64,000 nt of DNA, taken from the IMG/VR virus record IMGVR_UViG_3300037088_000882, positions 28,413 through 92,412 of that record; one strand, 5' to 3'. The notes beneath the pieces are model-generated. The model searched no databases. It was not told where the DNA came from and saw nothing but the letters and a program-made list of their open reading frames with translations. Positions 20,990-28,218 of this stretch are shown one piece after another (position 1 is the first letter of the stretch; each line of letters opens with the position of its first letter). A program made the position numbers and the translations under genes. Source of the DNA: a virus.

Positions 20990-21760
20990 TTACCTTACCT
21001 CTCGTATTTCAATTACAGACGGATTGGTACATTCGACAAATTCAAGATTTGCTCGGCCTAGTGTGTTTAGGTTATTAACGAAGCACTTTAAAAGACTTTT
21101 TGATTCTTCGGAATGGCTGTCTGCGGGAAATTGAAAAAGGGTGACATACAATTTAAATTTTACAGATCTTTCCGCTTTTAATTTGGAGAAGAAGTTCTTT
21201 AAACTGGGATCAAGGCTCATTACGTATTCTTTGAATTTTAAATGCTTTATCCGTTGTACAAATTCTATTCGTTCTGATTTTGTCATGTCCTCCCAATTAA
21301 CTGGAAGCATTTTAGAGAAATCGCTTTTAGTTTCTTTTTTAACGGACTCTTTTATTTCTATTTCACTTGCGATTACGGGCTCAATAACAGGAAAACTAAA
21401 ATCGGAAAGAATTTGAGCCCCTTTCTTTAAATCTTTCTTGGGTTGTTCGGGATCTTGCTGAGTGATGGGTTTTGTTTTTGCTATTTCTTTAACTGAAGCA
21501 TCCCAGAACTCTTTTGTTACAAAAAACCGTTCCTTACAAAATTTGTAATATCCGTGTTCTTTTTCATTTACGTAATAGGAACAGCATTCTCTTTTAAGTG
21601 CCTTTGCTGGCTCTTTATTTAATGTTAACATACCGCATTCAAAATCTTTTTGAGCCATGTCTGGATATTTAGCACAAAACCCTTTATAAAGGGTATCTAA
21701 AGGGACTCCAACAATTTTAAAGCTTTTACAAAAGTTTATTAGGTTATTTTTTTGTTTCAT
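20990..21760 (-). CDS. Hypothetical protein, 256 aa
   Basis: The N-terminal third includes several Cys (FECGML, RECCSYYV, YKFCKERF), then a disordered Pro/Lys linker and a helical C-terminus (SKMLPVNWEDMTKSERIEF). It overlaps the sigma-like gene by 4 nt, so is likely translated with it. Function unknown. Confidence 0.55.
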   Translation of the reverse strand: MKQKNNLINFCKSFKIVGVPLDTLYKGFCAKYPDMAQKDFECGMLTLNKEPAKALKRECCSYYVNEKEHGYYKFCKERFFVTKEFWDASVKEIAKTKPITQQDPEQPKKDLKKGAQILSDFSFPVIEPVIASEIEIKESVKKETKSDFSKMLPVNWEDMTKSERIEFVQRIKHLKFKEYVMSLDPSLKNFFSKLKAERSVKFKLYVTLFQFPADSHSEESKSLLKCFVNNLNTLGRANLEFVECTNPSVIEIREVR

Positions 21761-22311
21761 CTGAATCCCCTTGTGAAATGAGGGAGCCTCACCTCGTGTA
21801 ATTTATACAGATTTTTATTTATTAAAGAAAAAAGTTCGAAATAATAATGGGCTTGAGAGCCTTCATGAGTCTTACTTAGTTTTGTCAAGCATTTGCAAAA
21901 ACGATGTCTGATCTTAACTTGACTCATCGCATGTTCTTTTTTAAACTTAAAAATAACGTTAATTCTTCGAGCTGTTTCAGATTGGCATGTTGTGGTCAAC
22001 ATTGACTTTAAGATCTCTATTTCAAGAGGATTGAATATTTTAGAAAGATCGTTTTCAAGATTTTCTGTGTTAAAAGAATTTATTTCTTTCATGAATAAGA
22101 ATCTGGTTCTTATTCTTTTCATTCGACTTGAGATAGCTCCTTGAGTCACTCCGAGTAGTCTAGCTATTTCTCTTTGGTCTATTTTCTTGATAACATGATA
22201 AACAAATAAGTCTTGTTCTGATTTCGGCAGCTTATGAAAAAACTCAGGATTTTCTTCAAATGTTTGACGGAGAAAATTAATACGGCCCTTTACGGTTATT
22301 GTATCGTTCAT
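21757..22311 (-). CDS. Sigma-region-4-like HTH protein, 184 aa
   Basis: LPKSEQDLFVYHVIKKIDQREIARLLG, followed by VTQGAISSRMKRIRTRF, is a sigma70 region 4 / LuxR-like helix-turn-helix (landmarks only; residues about 28-70). A second helix-turn-helix may lie at about 100-130 (ILKSML..CQSETARRINV). There is no region 2, so it may be a regulator or a partial sigma. It likely directs phage transcription. Confidence 0.65.
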   Translation of the reverse strand: MNDTITVKGRINFLRQTFEENPEFFHKLPKSEQDLFVYHVIKKIDQREIARLLGVTQGAISSRMKRIRTRFLFMKEINSFNTENLENDLSKIFNPLEIEILKSMLTTTCQSETARRINVIFKFKKEHAMSQVKIRHRFCKCLTKLSKTHEGSQAHYYFELFSLINKNLYKLHEVRLPHFTRGFR

Positions 22312-22327
22312 AGATTATGATACTGTT

Positions 22328-22753
22328 TTATTTCCCTTCATAAAAGAAATATTTTTCACAGAGTGGGCAACGAATTTTTTCTCCCACAGGAGGTGTTTCA
22401 GATCTATGTGCAAATCCGTCATCCCCTATTACAAGAGCCCAGCAATCACCAATTTCCTCACCTTGAGCATCAAATTTTCCGGAAAGTTTAAAACCGGCAT
22501 TTATTTTTTTCATTTCTCGAATTATTAGATTTATAGCTTCGACCATACCGTAGTTTTTTTCTGACCCATCCCATTTGATTCCTGAGTAATCTTCAGTTAA
22601 TTCAAGATCAATGTGAACATAATCATCGTTGATTTTCCATTCGGGGTGGTCTCGTGTGTCTTCCCCTAGAAATTCATTAATTGCTTTTAATTCATTTATG
22701 TTTAACTCATTACCAAATTTAAGAACTCCAGAAAATTGAGTTGTATACCCCAT
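22328..22753 (-). CDS. Conserved phage hypothetical protein with zinc knuckle, 141 aa
   Basis: MGYTTQFSGVLKFGNELNIN opens a family seen in many phages; the middle has WKINDDYVHIDLELTEDYSGIKWDG and the C-terminus a CPLC knuckle. Probably a metal-stabilised fold. A long RNA stem-loop lies just upstream of its RBS (AAAGAAAGG). Confidence 0.65.
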   Translation of the reverse strand: MGYTTQFSGVLKFGNELNINELKAINEFLGEDTRDHPEWKINDDYVHIDLELTEDYSGIKWDGSEKNYGMVEAINLIIREMKKINAGFKLSGKFDAQGEEIGDCWALVIGDDGFAHRSETPPVGEKIRCPLCEKYFFYEGK

Positions 22754-22780
22754 TGTTAGACCTTTCTTTAAATAATTAGA

Positions 22781-22888
22781 GCATCTTTACACGCCAATGC
22801 AAAATGCCGAGTGTGTCAGCTACACCTGTGACCCGGCCTCCGTATCGTGTAGAGAACTTTTCTATCACATCTACTAATGTAAAGATGC
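22781..22888 (-). ncRNA. Structured intergenic RNA closed by an 11-bp helix
   Basis: GCATCTTTACA (22781-22791) and TGTAAAGATGC (22878-22888) are perfect inverted repeats enclosing about 86 nt with further helices (GCCG/CGGC, GTGT/ACAC). It fills the gap between the PP2C gene and the 22328-22753 gene. Could be a cis-regulator or an independent RNA; no T-loop is present, so it is not a permuted tRNA. Confidence 0.45.
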
Positions 22889-22890
22889 CC

Positions 22891-23700
22891 TTAAATTGAT
22901 ATTGCAGCGATTCCTATATCATCACTATGAGACCAGTTTTTTCCTAATAAGCTTTTTTTAAGAAATCCCATTGTTCTTTTTACAAAGACTCCCTGGGTAT
23001 TTGGGAAATCCATAACTTCTAACATCATTTGCTGGTCGAAGACTGGGTCCTTGTTATGGTTTAGGTAATGATCGAGTCCATCAGTTGTGACCGCTATTAT
23101 GTCACCAGGGCCAGGATTTACCACGGTACAAAAAGGATGGTCGAATGGGTTATCTGTTATGAAAGGCTCGTCTTTACCTAGTTCTCCTTCAGTCCTACGA
23201 ACTGTATTATCTGGACCGAGTTTTTTTATGTAATCGTCTCGAGATGTAATCAAATAGAAAGGAGCATTTGTTTGGGGGTATTCAATTTTTATGTATTCAA
23301 TGCAGTCTTTATCTCTCTTTTTATGTAATATGTACCCATCTCCCCATCCAAATAAATAGGTAAGATTGTCGTGAACGGATACTATCATTAAGAGAGTAGC
23401 TTGTAAGGAGTTTATGCTTATAGGGTATAATTTTCTGATTTCATCGGCACGTTTTATAATACTATTCCCTAATAGAGGTGCTAAGGTATTTATTTTTACT
23501 TCAAAAAACAGATCATGAAAAGATTGTAGAACATATCGAGATACATGGCAAAGAATTTGAGATCCAATTTCTGAATTCTCGGCAGAGGAGCAACCATCGG
23601 ATATGATTGCATAATGTAGGTTTTTATAAGTTCCAGATAAAGCGTAGTCTTGGCAAACTTGGTGAGTGGTACCTATTTCAAAATATGAGTCGGTATTCAT
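22891..23700 (-). CDS. PP2C-type protein phosphatase, 269 aa
   Basis: PP2C metal-site motifs are present: HQVCQDY (acidic residue near 18), IISDGCSSAE (the DG pair), FGWGDGYI, VTTDGLDHYL and HSDDIGIAAI. Such phosphatases hydrolyse phospho-Ser/Thr. With the kinase (15666-17354) and vWA protein (26036-26809) it makes up the components of the TerY-P triad. It overlaps the HAD gene by 4 nt. Confidence 0.85.
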   Translation of the reverse strand: MNTDSYFEIGTTHQVCQDYALSGTYKNLHYAIISDGCSSAENSEIGSQILCHVSRYVLQSFHDLFFEVKINTLAPLLGNSIIKRADEIRKLYPISINSLQATLLMIVSVHDNLTYLFGWGDGYILHKKRDKDCIEYIKIEYPQTNAPFYLITSRDDYIKKLGPDNTVRRTEGELGKDEPFITDNPFDHPFCTVVNPGPGDIIAVTTDGLDHYLNHNKDPVFDQQMMLEVMDFPNTQGVFVKRTMGFLKKSLLGKNWSHSDDIGIAAISI

Positions 23701-24071
23701 TTTGGCCTCTTTAAAAAGAGAAAAGGAGTTGTAAAGTAATCTCCATAAATTTCTGTGTCATCTATATGGAGGTCAATTTTTTGTGCTTTACAGTAGTCGG
23801 CTTTTGTTTTATTCCATAATTTTTTACTTAACCAAGGTTCTCCATTTTTATCGTATCGAACGGGAGTTCCTTTTCTTTTGTGGTAAGAAGTAATAGAAAA
23901 GACTTTATTGAAGCTTATTCCTAAAGCCTTTAACTTTTTTCGAAAAGCAGGTGAATCTTCTTCTCCTGTAATAATGTGTACTTTATGCCCTGCCTCGACA
24001 AGCGTGTTTGTTAATACTCGGAAGACTTCATAGGCATCCAAGATTCCATGGAAATCGAAACCAAAGTTCAT
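23697..24071 (-). CDS. HAD-like phosphatase, 124 aa
   Basis: The N-terminal GFDFHGILDAYE is a HAD motif I variant (DFHG for DxDG), HIITGEE is motif II, and LHIDDTEIYGDYF is motif III/IV. Small stand-alone HAD proteins of this size include nucleotide or polynucleotide 3'-phosphatases. Substrate not decidable. It lies between PP2C and a 52-aa ORF with ATGA overlaps. Confidence 0.7.
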   Translation of the reverse strand: MNFGFDFHGILDAYEVFRVLTNTLVEAGHKVHIITGEEDSPAFRKKLKALGISFNKVFSITSYHKRKGTPVRYDKNGEPWLSKKLWNKTKADYCKAQKIDLHIDDTEIYGDYFTTPFLFLKRPK

Positions 24072-24226
24072 TTTTTACCCTTTATCCTTGCTTTGTATTC
24101 TTTAATTTCTTCTTCTGTTGGATCCCAATCTAATAGTCCAAGAGAGTCATCAATTTCCCATTGTTCCCTTGCAGATCGATCATTGTAATTTGAGGGCCTT
24201 TGTAATGCACGGTCAACGCTACTCAT
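24068..24226 (-). CDS. Small hypothetical protein, 52 aa
   Basis: Acidic and soluble (QRPSNYNDRSAREQWEIDDS). Its TGA overlaps the HAD ATG (ATGA), indicating coupled translation. No family recognised. Confidence 0.55.
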   Translation of the reverse strand: MSSVDRALQRPSNYNDRSAREQWEIDDSLGLLDWDPTEEEIKEYKARIKGKK

Positions 24227-24233
24227 ATTATTC

Positions 24234-25007
24234 CTATCTGGTTAAAATAAGAGGCCTTATAAGGTTTGTCTTATTGTTAATGTGTATTTTGATATGCGTT
24301 TTAGTTAATTCAGTTGCTGGAATTTTTCTTCCAAGAATATCAAATAATTCTCCGTTTGTTGTACAAGATTTAATTGATTGCACAGGGCTATTTATTGTTG
24401 ATGTGATCCCATAAAAATCTGTTGTTCCGTCTGTTTGCAAGTACCAGTGAAGGACGACAGCTTGTGTGTAGTTTCGACAATCAGCATATGCAGGGGGCAT
24501 CATAGGGTCACAGCTTGTCCCTATAACAGTGGTCATAGATACTAAGACGTATTTTTTCTGACTTGTCTGTGCTATAAGAGGAGAAGTCCAATTGATCTTC
24601 CAACAGCTTCCTGGGAAATAACAAGAATTGTTTGTATCTATTAGTAGCCACGGGCTTTTACAATACCTTGTGGTATCTATTTTTAAAAAACTGTTTGTAT
24701 CTTTAAGATCTAAACTTTTTAAAGAAATAATTTCACTTAATTTTAATTTTGAAGTGTAAAAAGGTTTTACAGAATTTATTATCTCACAGGGACAATAATA
24801 CATACAGGTTCCACAATCATGAGAAAAAAACATAAGATCAGCAGAATCTATAGAAGTTGAACAATGTGCAGTTATTTTTGGTGAGAAAACCTTTGCCGAT
24901 GTGAAATTGATTGCTGTATTCATTTGAAGAGTGCCAACTCCAGAAATGATTTTTGCATTAGATAAGGTAAAAAGAACGAATAGACCTAAAAGCATTGAAC
25001 GTAACAT
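24234..25007 (-). CDS. Exported Cys-rich protein with T9SS-like tail, 257 aa
   Basis: Signal peptide MLRSMLLGLFVLFTLSNA, then a domain with ten or more Cys (HDCGTCMYYCPC, GSCW, TSCDP), suggesting disulfides and hence an exported location. The C-terminus (GELFDILGRKIPATEL) resembles the 'LYDxLGRxV' start of type IX secretion sorting domains. RBS AAAGGAG. Unknown target; it parallels the exported protein at 342-1862. Confidence 0.75.
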   Translation of the reverse strand: MLRSMLLGLFVLFTLSNAKIISGVGTLQMNTAINFTSAKVFSPKITAHCSTSIDSADLMFFSHDCGTCMYYCPCEIINSVKPFYTSKLKLSEIISLKSLDLKDTNSFLKIDTTRYCKSPWLLIDTNNSCYFPGSCWKINWTSPLIAQTSQKKYVLVSMTTVIGTSCDPMMPPAYADCRNYTQAVVLHWYLQTDGTTDFYGITSTINSPVQSIKSCTTNGELFDILGRKIPATELTKTHIKIHINNKTNLIRPLILTR

Positions 25008-25049
25008 ACTAATACTCCTTTGATTATGTGAAAGATATATAGGAATATA

Positions 25050-26027
25050 TTATCTTACAGATAACCCGTAAATACTTAAAGGACTATATTGGTCCTCTTG
25101 GTAATTTTTTTGCTCTTGTTTCTCGTCTTCTTCATGTTGTTTTTTACACTCGTTAAACAGTTTTGTAAGCAGGGCAATATCCTTAGTAGTGACAGACTTT
25201 TTTATTGCCGTAATCAAATCTTTAAAAATACGGTCGTAATGAAACCGTCTTCCAGCAAGAATGAGCATCGTTTCTGCTCGATCTATTATGGAGAGTTTCC
25301 CCTTTTTTTCAATTCGGTGCAATTTAATGTCAAGTTCTGCAAGAGCTTTTAAATCACCGTCTCTTGGCTGTATTATACGGCTTAAATTATGGTGAATAGC
25401 ATTTTTATCCATGAAAACTGTTAATGGGTCCCATTTATCCTTCTGGTAAGGATATAATGGATCATAGAGTTTTTTGGTGATGTTACTCAAGATGTAGGCC
25501 CGAGCATACACATCTTCATCTTTAAATAAGTTGAAACAATCACCTTGAATGTCACTGATTACCTTTGAAAGTCTTGATAGACTTTTGAGTAATGGGTCCT
25601 CATATCTACGTAGATGGTAAACAGCTTGTTCGCTATAGGCGTAGATCTCGTATATTTGTTTGTAAGGGCCTCTAACTTGACCAAGGAGTCCGGTAATATC
25701 AAGGAAGCCGTCAAAGGCATCAAAATCAACTTTTTCTGGCTCTAAAGAGTCCTCTTTCATAAGGCCATGGCAATGGTGGTTTATTGCGATTCCCCAAGAA
25801 GATACAGTGCCCCAAGTGACTGGGTTTGAGGCACTAGATCCTATAATCCAATGAGCTGCATTATGGTTTTGACCGAGAAAGGCATCCCATAAATCACCAA
25901 CGAAGGAGACTAAGGTCTCTGGGTATCCATAGTCCTCAGAATGGTCTTTTAGCTGATTTCCTAAACAAACCATCTGATTTATATCGTAAAATAATCCGCT
26001 AAGTCTTTCTTCGTTTGATAAGCCCAT
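25050..26027 (-). CDS. Hypothetical protein, 325 aa, paired with vWA protein
   Basis: A helical, soluble protein; contains NHNAAHWIIGSSASN, INHHCHGLMKEDS and IHHNLSRIIQPRDGD, with a Gln/Glu-rich C-terminus. The gap to the vWA gene is 8 nt, so they are probably one transcription unit. It may be a partner of that vWA protein. No family recognised. Confidence 0.6.
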   Translation of the reverse strand: MGLSNEERLSGLFYDINQMVCLGNQLKDHSEDYGYPETLVSFVGDLWDAFLGQNHNAAHWIIGSSASNPVTWGTVSSWGIAINHHCHGLMKEDSLEPEKVDFDAFDGFLDITGLLGQVRGPYKQIYEIYAYSEQAVYHLRRYEDPLLKSLSRLSKVISDIQGDCFNLFKDEDVYARAYILSNITKKLYDPLYPYQKDKWDPLTVFMDKNAIHHNLSRIIQPRDGDLKALAELDIKLHRIEKKGKLSIIDRAETMLILAGRRFHYDRIFKDLITAIKKSVTTKDIALLTKLFNECKKQHEEDEKQEQKNYQEDQYSPLSIYGLSVR

Positions 26028-26035
26028 TTTTCTCC

Positions 26036-26809
26036 TTAAAACTTGAAACTTACAGGTTGAGATGCTCCGCCCGTACCAAGAGCTTGGCTCTGGCTGGAAA
26101 CACTTTGACTTACAAATTGAGCCAATTTGGCCAATTTTCCTGCAGTTGCATCTCCTATAGAGATGTACTCATCGAGTCCGGCATTGATACGAAAGTTTTC
26201 AAGATAGCTTTTCATACTTGTATTAGCGTCATTGACACCAATTAGTATTGTACGAAGAGATTCTACGATACCTTCTGACCGTACCCTGGCTATGGCATCC
26301 TTAATTTCTCCTGGGTTTTGAACTTTTTGCGAGGCATTTTCTTCCCCATCGGTTAAAATGAAAAGAATAGCATTGCACAGGAATTTTTGTTTGTACAGCT
26401 TTTTTCCGTAATCATACAGAGCATCAACTGCTTCCATTGACCCATCATTAAGGGGAGTTCCACCATTGGGAGATAGGGCCCCTTTAAATTGAGCTGGGTC
26501 AAGAGTGCTTAAAAGAGAAAAGCCATGGAGTTCTTCAATACAAGGCTGGTTACCGTATTTTGAATTGAAAGTCGTTGTACGGTACAAAAGATTCTCCGCT
26601 CGAGGAGACTTCTTACAAGCATCAACACTAACAGCAAGCATGTCTTCCAAGGCTGCTTTAAAGGCCGCAACGGAACCAGATTGATCCGTGGCCATCTGAA
26701 CAATTGTATATTCCGAGGCTCCGAGTTTATCGATACTGACATTGGTGTATTGAAATCCGTGTACGGTTTTATTTACGTCGTCCACGGAGAGTCCTGCTAA
26801 TTTAGGCAT
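26036..26809 (-). CDS. vWA-domain protein (TerY-like), 257 aa
   Basis: MIDAS motif in ATDQSGSVAAFK (DxSxS), a Thr in NGGTPLND and an Asp in FILTDGEENASQ complete the metal site of a von Willebrand A domain, as in TerY. The domain binds protein partners through Mg2+. With the kinase and PP2C proteins on this strand it resembles the TerY-P triad. C-terminus is Gly/Ser rich. Confidence 0.85.
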   Translation of the reverse strand: MPKLAGLSVDDVNKTVHGFQYTNVSIDKLGASEYTIVQMATDQSGSVAAFKAALEDMLAVSVDACKKSPRAENLLYRTTTFNSKYGNQPCIEELHGFSLLSTLDPAQFKGALSPNGGTPLNDGSMEAVDALYDYGKKLYKQKFLCNAILFILTDGEENASQKVQNPGEIKDAIARVRSEGIVESLRTILIGVNDANTSMKSYLENFRINAGLDEYISIGDATAGKLAKLAQFVSQSVSSQSQALGTGGASQPVSFKF

Positions 26810-26876
26810 GTTTTCTCCTTATAGTTTCATATTTAAAATTTTTTTCACATTGATCGCACCACATATGGTCCATCAT
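26802..26876 (-). CDS. Possible CxxC micropeptide, 24 aa
   Basis: Tandem ATGs open WCDQCEKNFKYETIRRKHA, like a lone half zinc finger. It overlaps the vWA start by 8 nt. No strong RBS. May be a remnant or chance ORF. Confidence 0.3.
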   Translation of the reverse strand: MMDHMWCDQCEKNFKYETIRRKHA

Positions 26877-26885
26877 TATTCTCGA

Positions 26886-27677
26886 TTACTTAAAAAAAGT
26901 GTCTGTCCGAGATACTCTCATTCCTTTGGCTATCATTTCGGTTACGAAATCAGTACCCAATTTCTCGAAACCAGTTACACTGGACGAGGCATCTTCAAGA
27001 AGAACGAATTTCTTGATCTGATCTTCCGAAAATTCAGCAGCCACGTCCCGAACAGTATTGGCCACACAATGGGATAAGGCTTCACCAGAAATGAGAATGT
27101 CATCATACCCTTTAAGAGTGCTGATAAATCGTGTGTTTAATCCAGTAGTGATATCGTCCGATCGTGGGACATCCCCCTTAACAGCTGAATAGTGCTCTGT
27201 AAATGGATTCGATCCTTTGGTTAAACGGGGAGCCATAGCACTATATTGAATTTCCCATTCCGTTACAGCTTTGTAGAGTACGGGAACAAGGGTCTGGCCG
27301 ATAGACCCTATAATGCAATGAGGTGGCCATATGCACAGTGCATAGCGTTTATTGGCTGCGAGAGTAGTTACGTATTCTAAAGCCCAATCTTTCCAACTTG
27401 GGTTTTTAGGGCGCCATTTGCTCGTAGTTACATCATCTACTGAAATAATTGTGAAAGGGGTAGGTTCTTTACCTGTGGCATCCTGCCAGAACAAAGGATG
27501 AGATATATGCATTCTATAATGACTGTCAAGAGTAAGTTGAATTTCGTCGATATCTCTGCCGTATTTGGTGATCATTTTTGCAATACGCTCCATATCCTTA
27601 GTTGCCCCGGTAACTGGCAGAGCTCCACCTTCGGCAAAATCGACTTGGCCATCAATCGTTAAAAGACATACGGTCAT
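26886..27677 (-). CDS. Nicotinamidase-like isochorismatase-fold hydrolase, 263 aa
   Basis: PncA-type landmarks: LLTIDGQVDFAEGGALPV (catalytic Asp and the V-D-F signature), metal-binding TLDSHYRMHISHPLFW, CIWPPHC, and GEALSHCVANTVRD with the catalytic Cys. The reaction would be nicotinamide to nicotinate plus ammonia. The W-P-x-H-C loop matches nicotinamidases. Together with the NadD-type fusion it points to phage NAD salvage. Confidence 0.8.
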   Translation of the reverse strand: MTVCLLTIDGQVDFAEGGALPVTGATKDMERIAKMITKYGRDIDEIQLTLDSHYRMHISHPLFWQDATGKEPTPFTIISVDDVTTSKWRPKNPSWKDWALEYVTTLAANKRYALCIWPPHCIIGSIGQTLVPVLYKAVTEWEIQYSAMAPRLTKGSNPFTEHYSAVKGDVPRSDDITTGLNTRFISTLKGYDDILISGEALSHCVANTVRDVAAEFSEDQIKKFVLLEDASSSVTGFEKLGTDFVTEMIAKGMRVSRTDTFFK

Positions 27678-27696
27678 AAAACCTCCTGAAAGAATG

Positions 27697-28092
27697 TTAT
27701 TTGGATTTGATTTTTTTATTGGTAATATTTAAAGAGCAGTTTTTAGAAAGTTCTGGAATAACTTTTATAAATCCCCAAGCTTTATCTGGATGCAGTGTTT
27801 TAAAATCCTGCTCATCCCAATAATAGTCATCAGAGACATAAAAAGGCCCAGTTTCATGTTGAGCTCCATAAAGGACACGGTATTTTAGATGCTCAGGTTT
27901 GTAAACTCTGTATGAACCATCGCTAATGTCTAAGAAATGAAGATGGCCATCCATGTCGATAAGGAGACATTCAGGATCTCGGTATGGTCCATAAAGAACT
28001 CTTAATGGTTCTTTCTTTCCTTTTACAGAAATAACCCACATACCAGGATATATTTCTTGATCTTCATCTATAACTTTTAATTTTTTATCCAT
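27697..28092 (-). CDS. Hypothetical protein, 131 aa
   Basis: Beta-rich with two similar motifs: RVLYGPYRDPECLL and RVLYGAQHETGPFYV. Basic C-terminus. It is the first gene of the minus-strand run and is divergent from the structural genes at 28219. RBS AAAAGGAG. Function unknown. Confidence 0.6.
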   Translation of the reverse strand: MDKKLKVIDEDQEIYPGMWVISVKGKKEPLRVLYGPYRDPECLLIDMDGHLHFLDISDGSYRVYKPEHLKYRVLYGAQHETGPFYVSDDYYWDEQDFKTLHPDKAWGFIKVIPELSKNCSLNITNKKIKSK

Positions 28093-28218
28093 ATGGCTCC
28101 TTTTATACCTTAGCCTATTATACTAATTTTCTGCCATTAGTTATACTTATTTCATAATAATCATTTAATTTTGGTTTGATAATGGATTCCCTTACTTAAA
28201 AACTCACAGAAATAAAAC
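28093..28218. promoter_or_regulatory. Divergent intergenic region
   Basis: AT-rich 126 bp between oppositely oriented transcription units. On the minus strand AGTATAAT gives a candidate -10 for 27697-28092. On the plus side I see only weak boxes (TTGGTT / GATAAT) before 28219, consistent with late-gene promoters needing a phage factor. Confidence 0.4.

Noticed and set aside
22781-22888. Third permuted tRNA at 22.8 kb
   Set aside because: Long outer helix as in U1/U2, but there is no T-loop (UUCRA), no D-loop GG and no acceptor pair inside.
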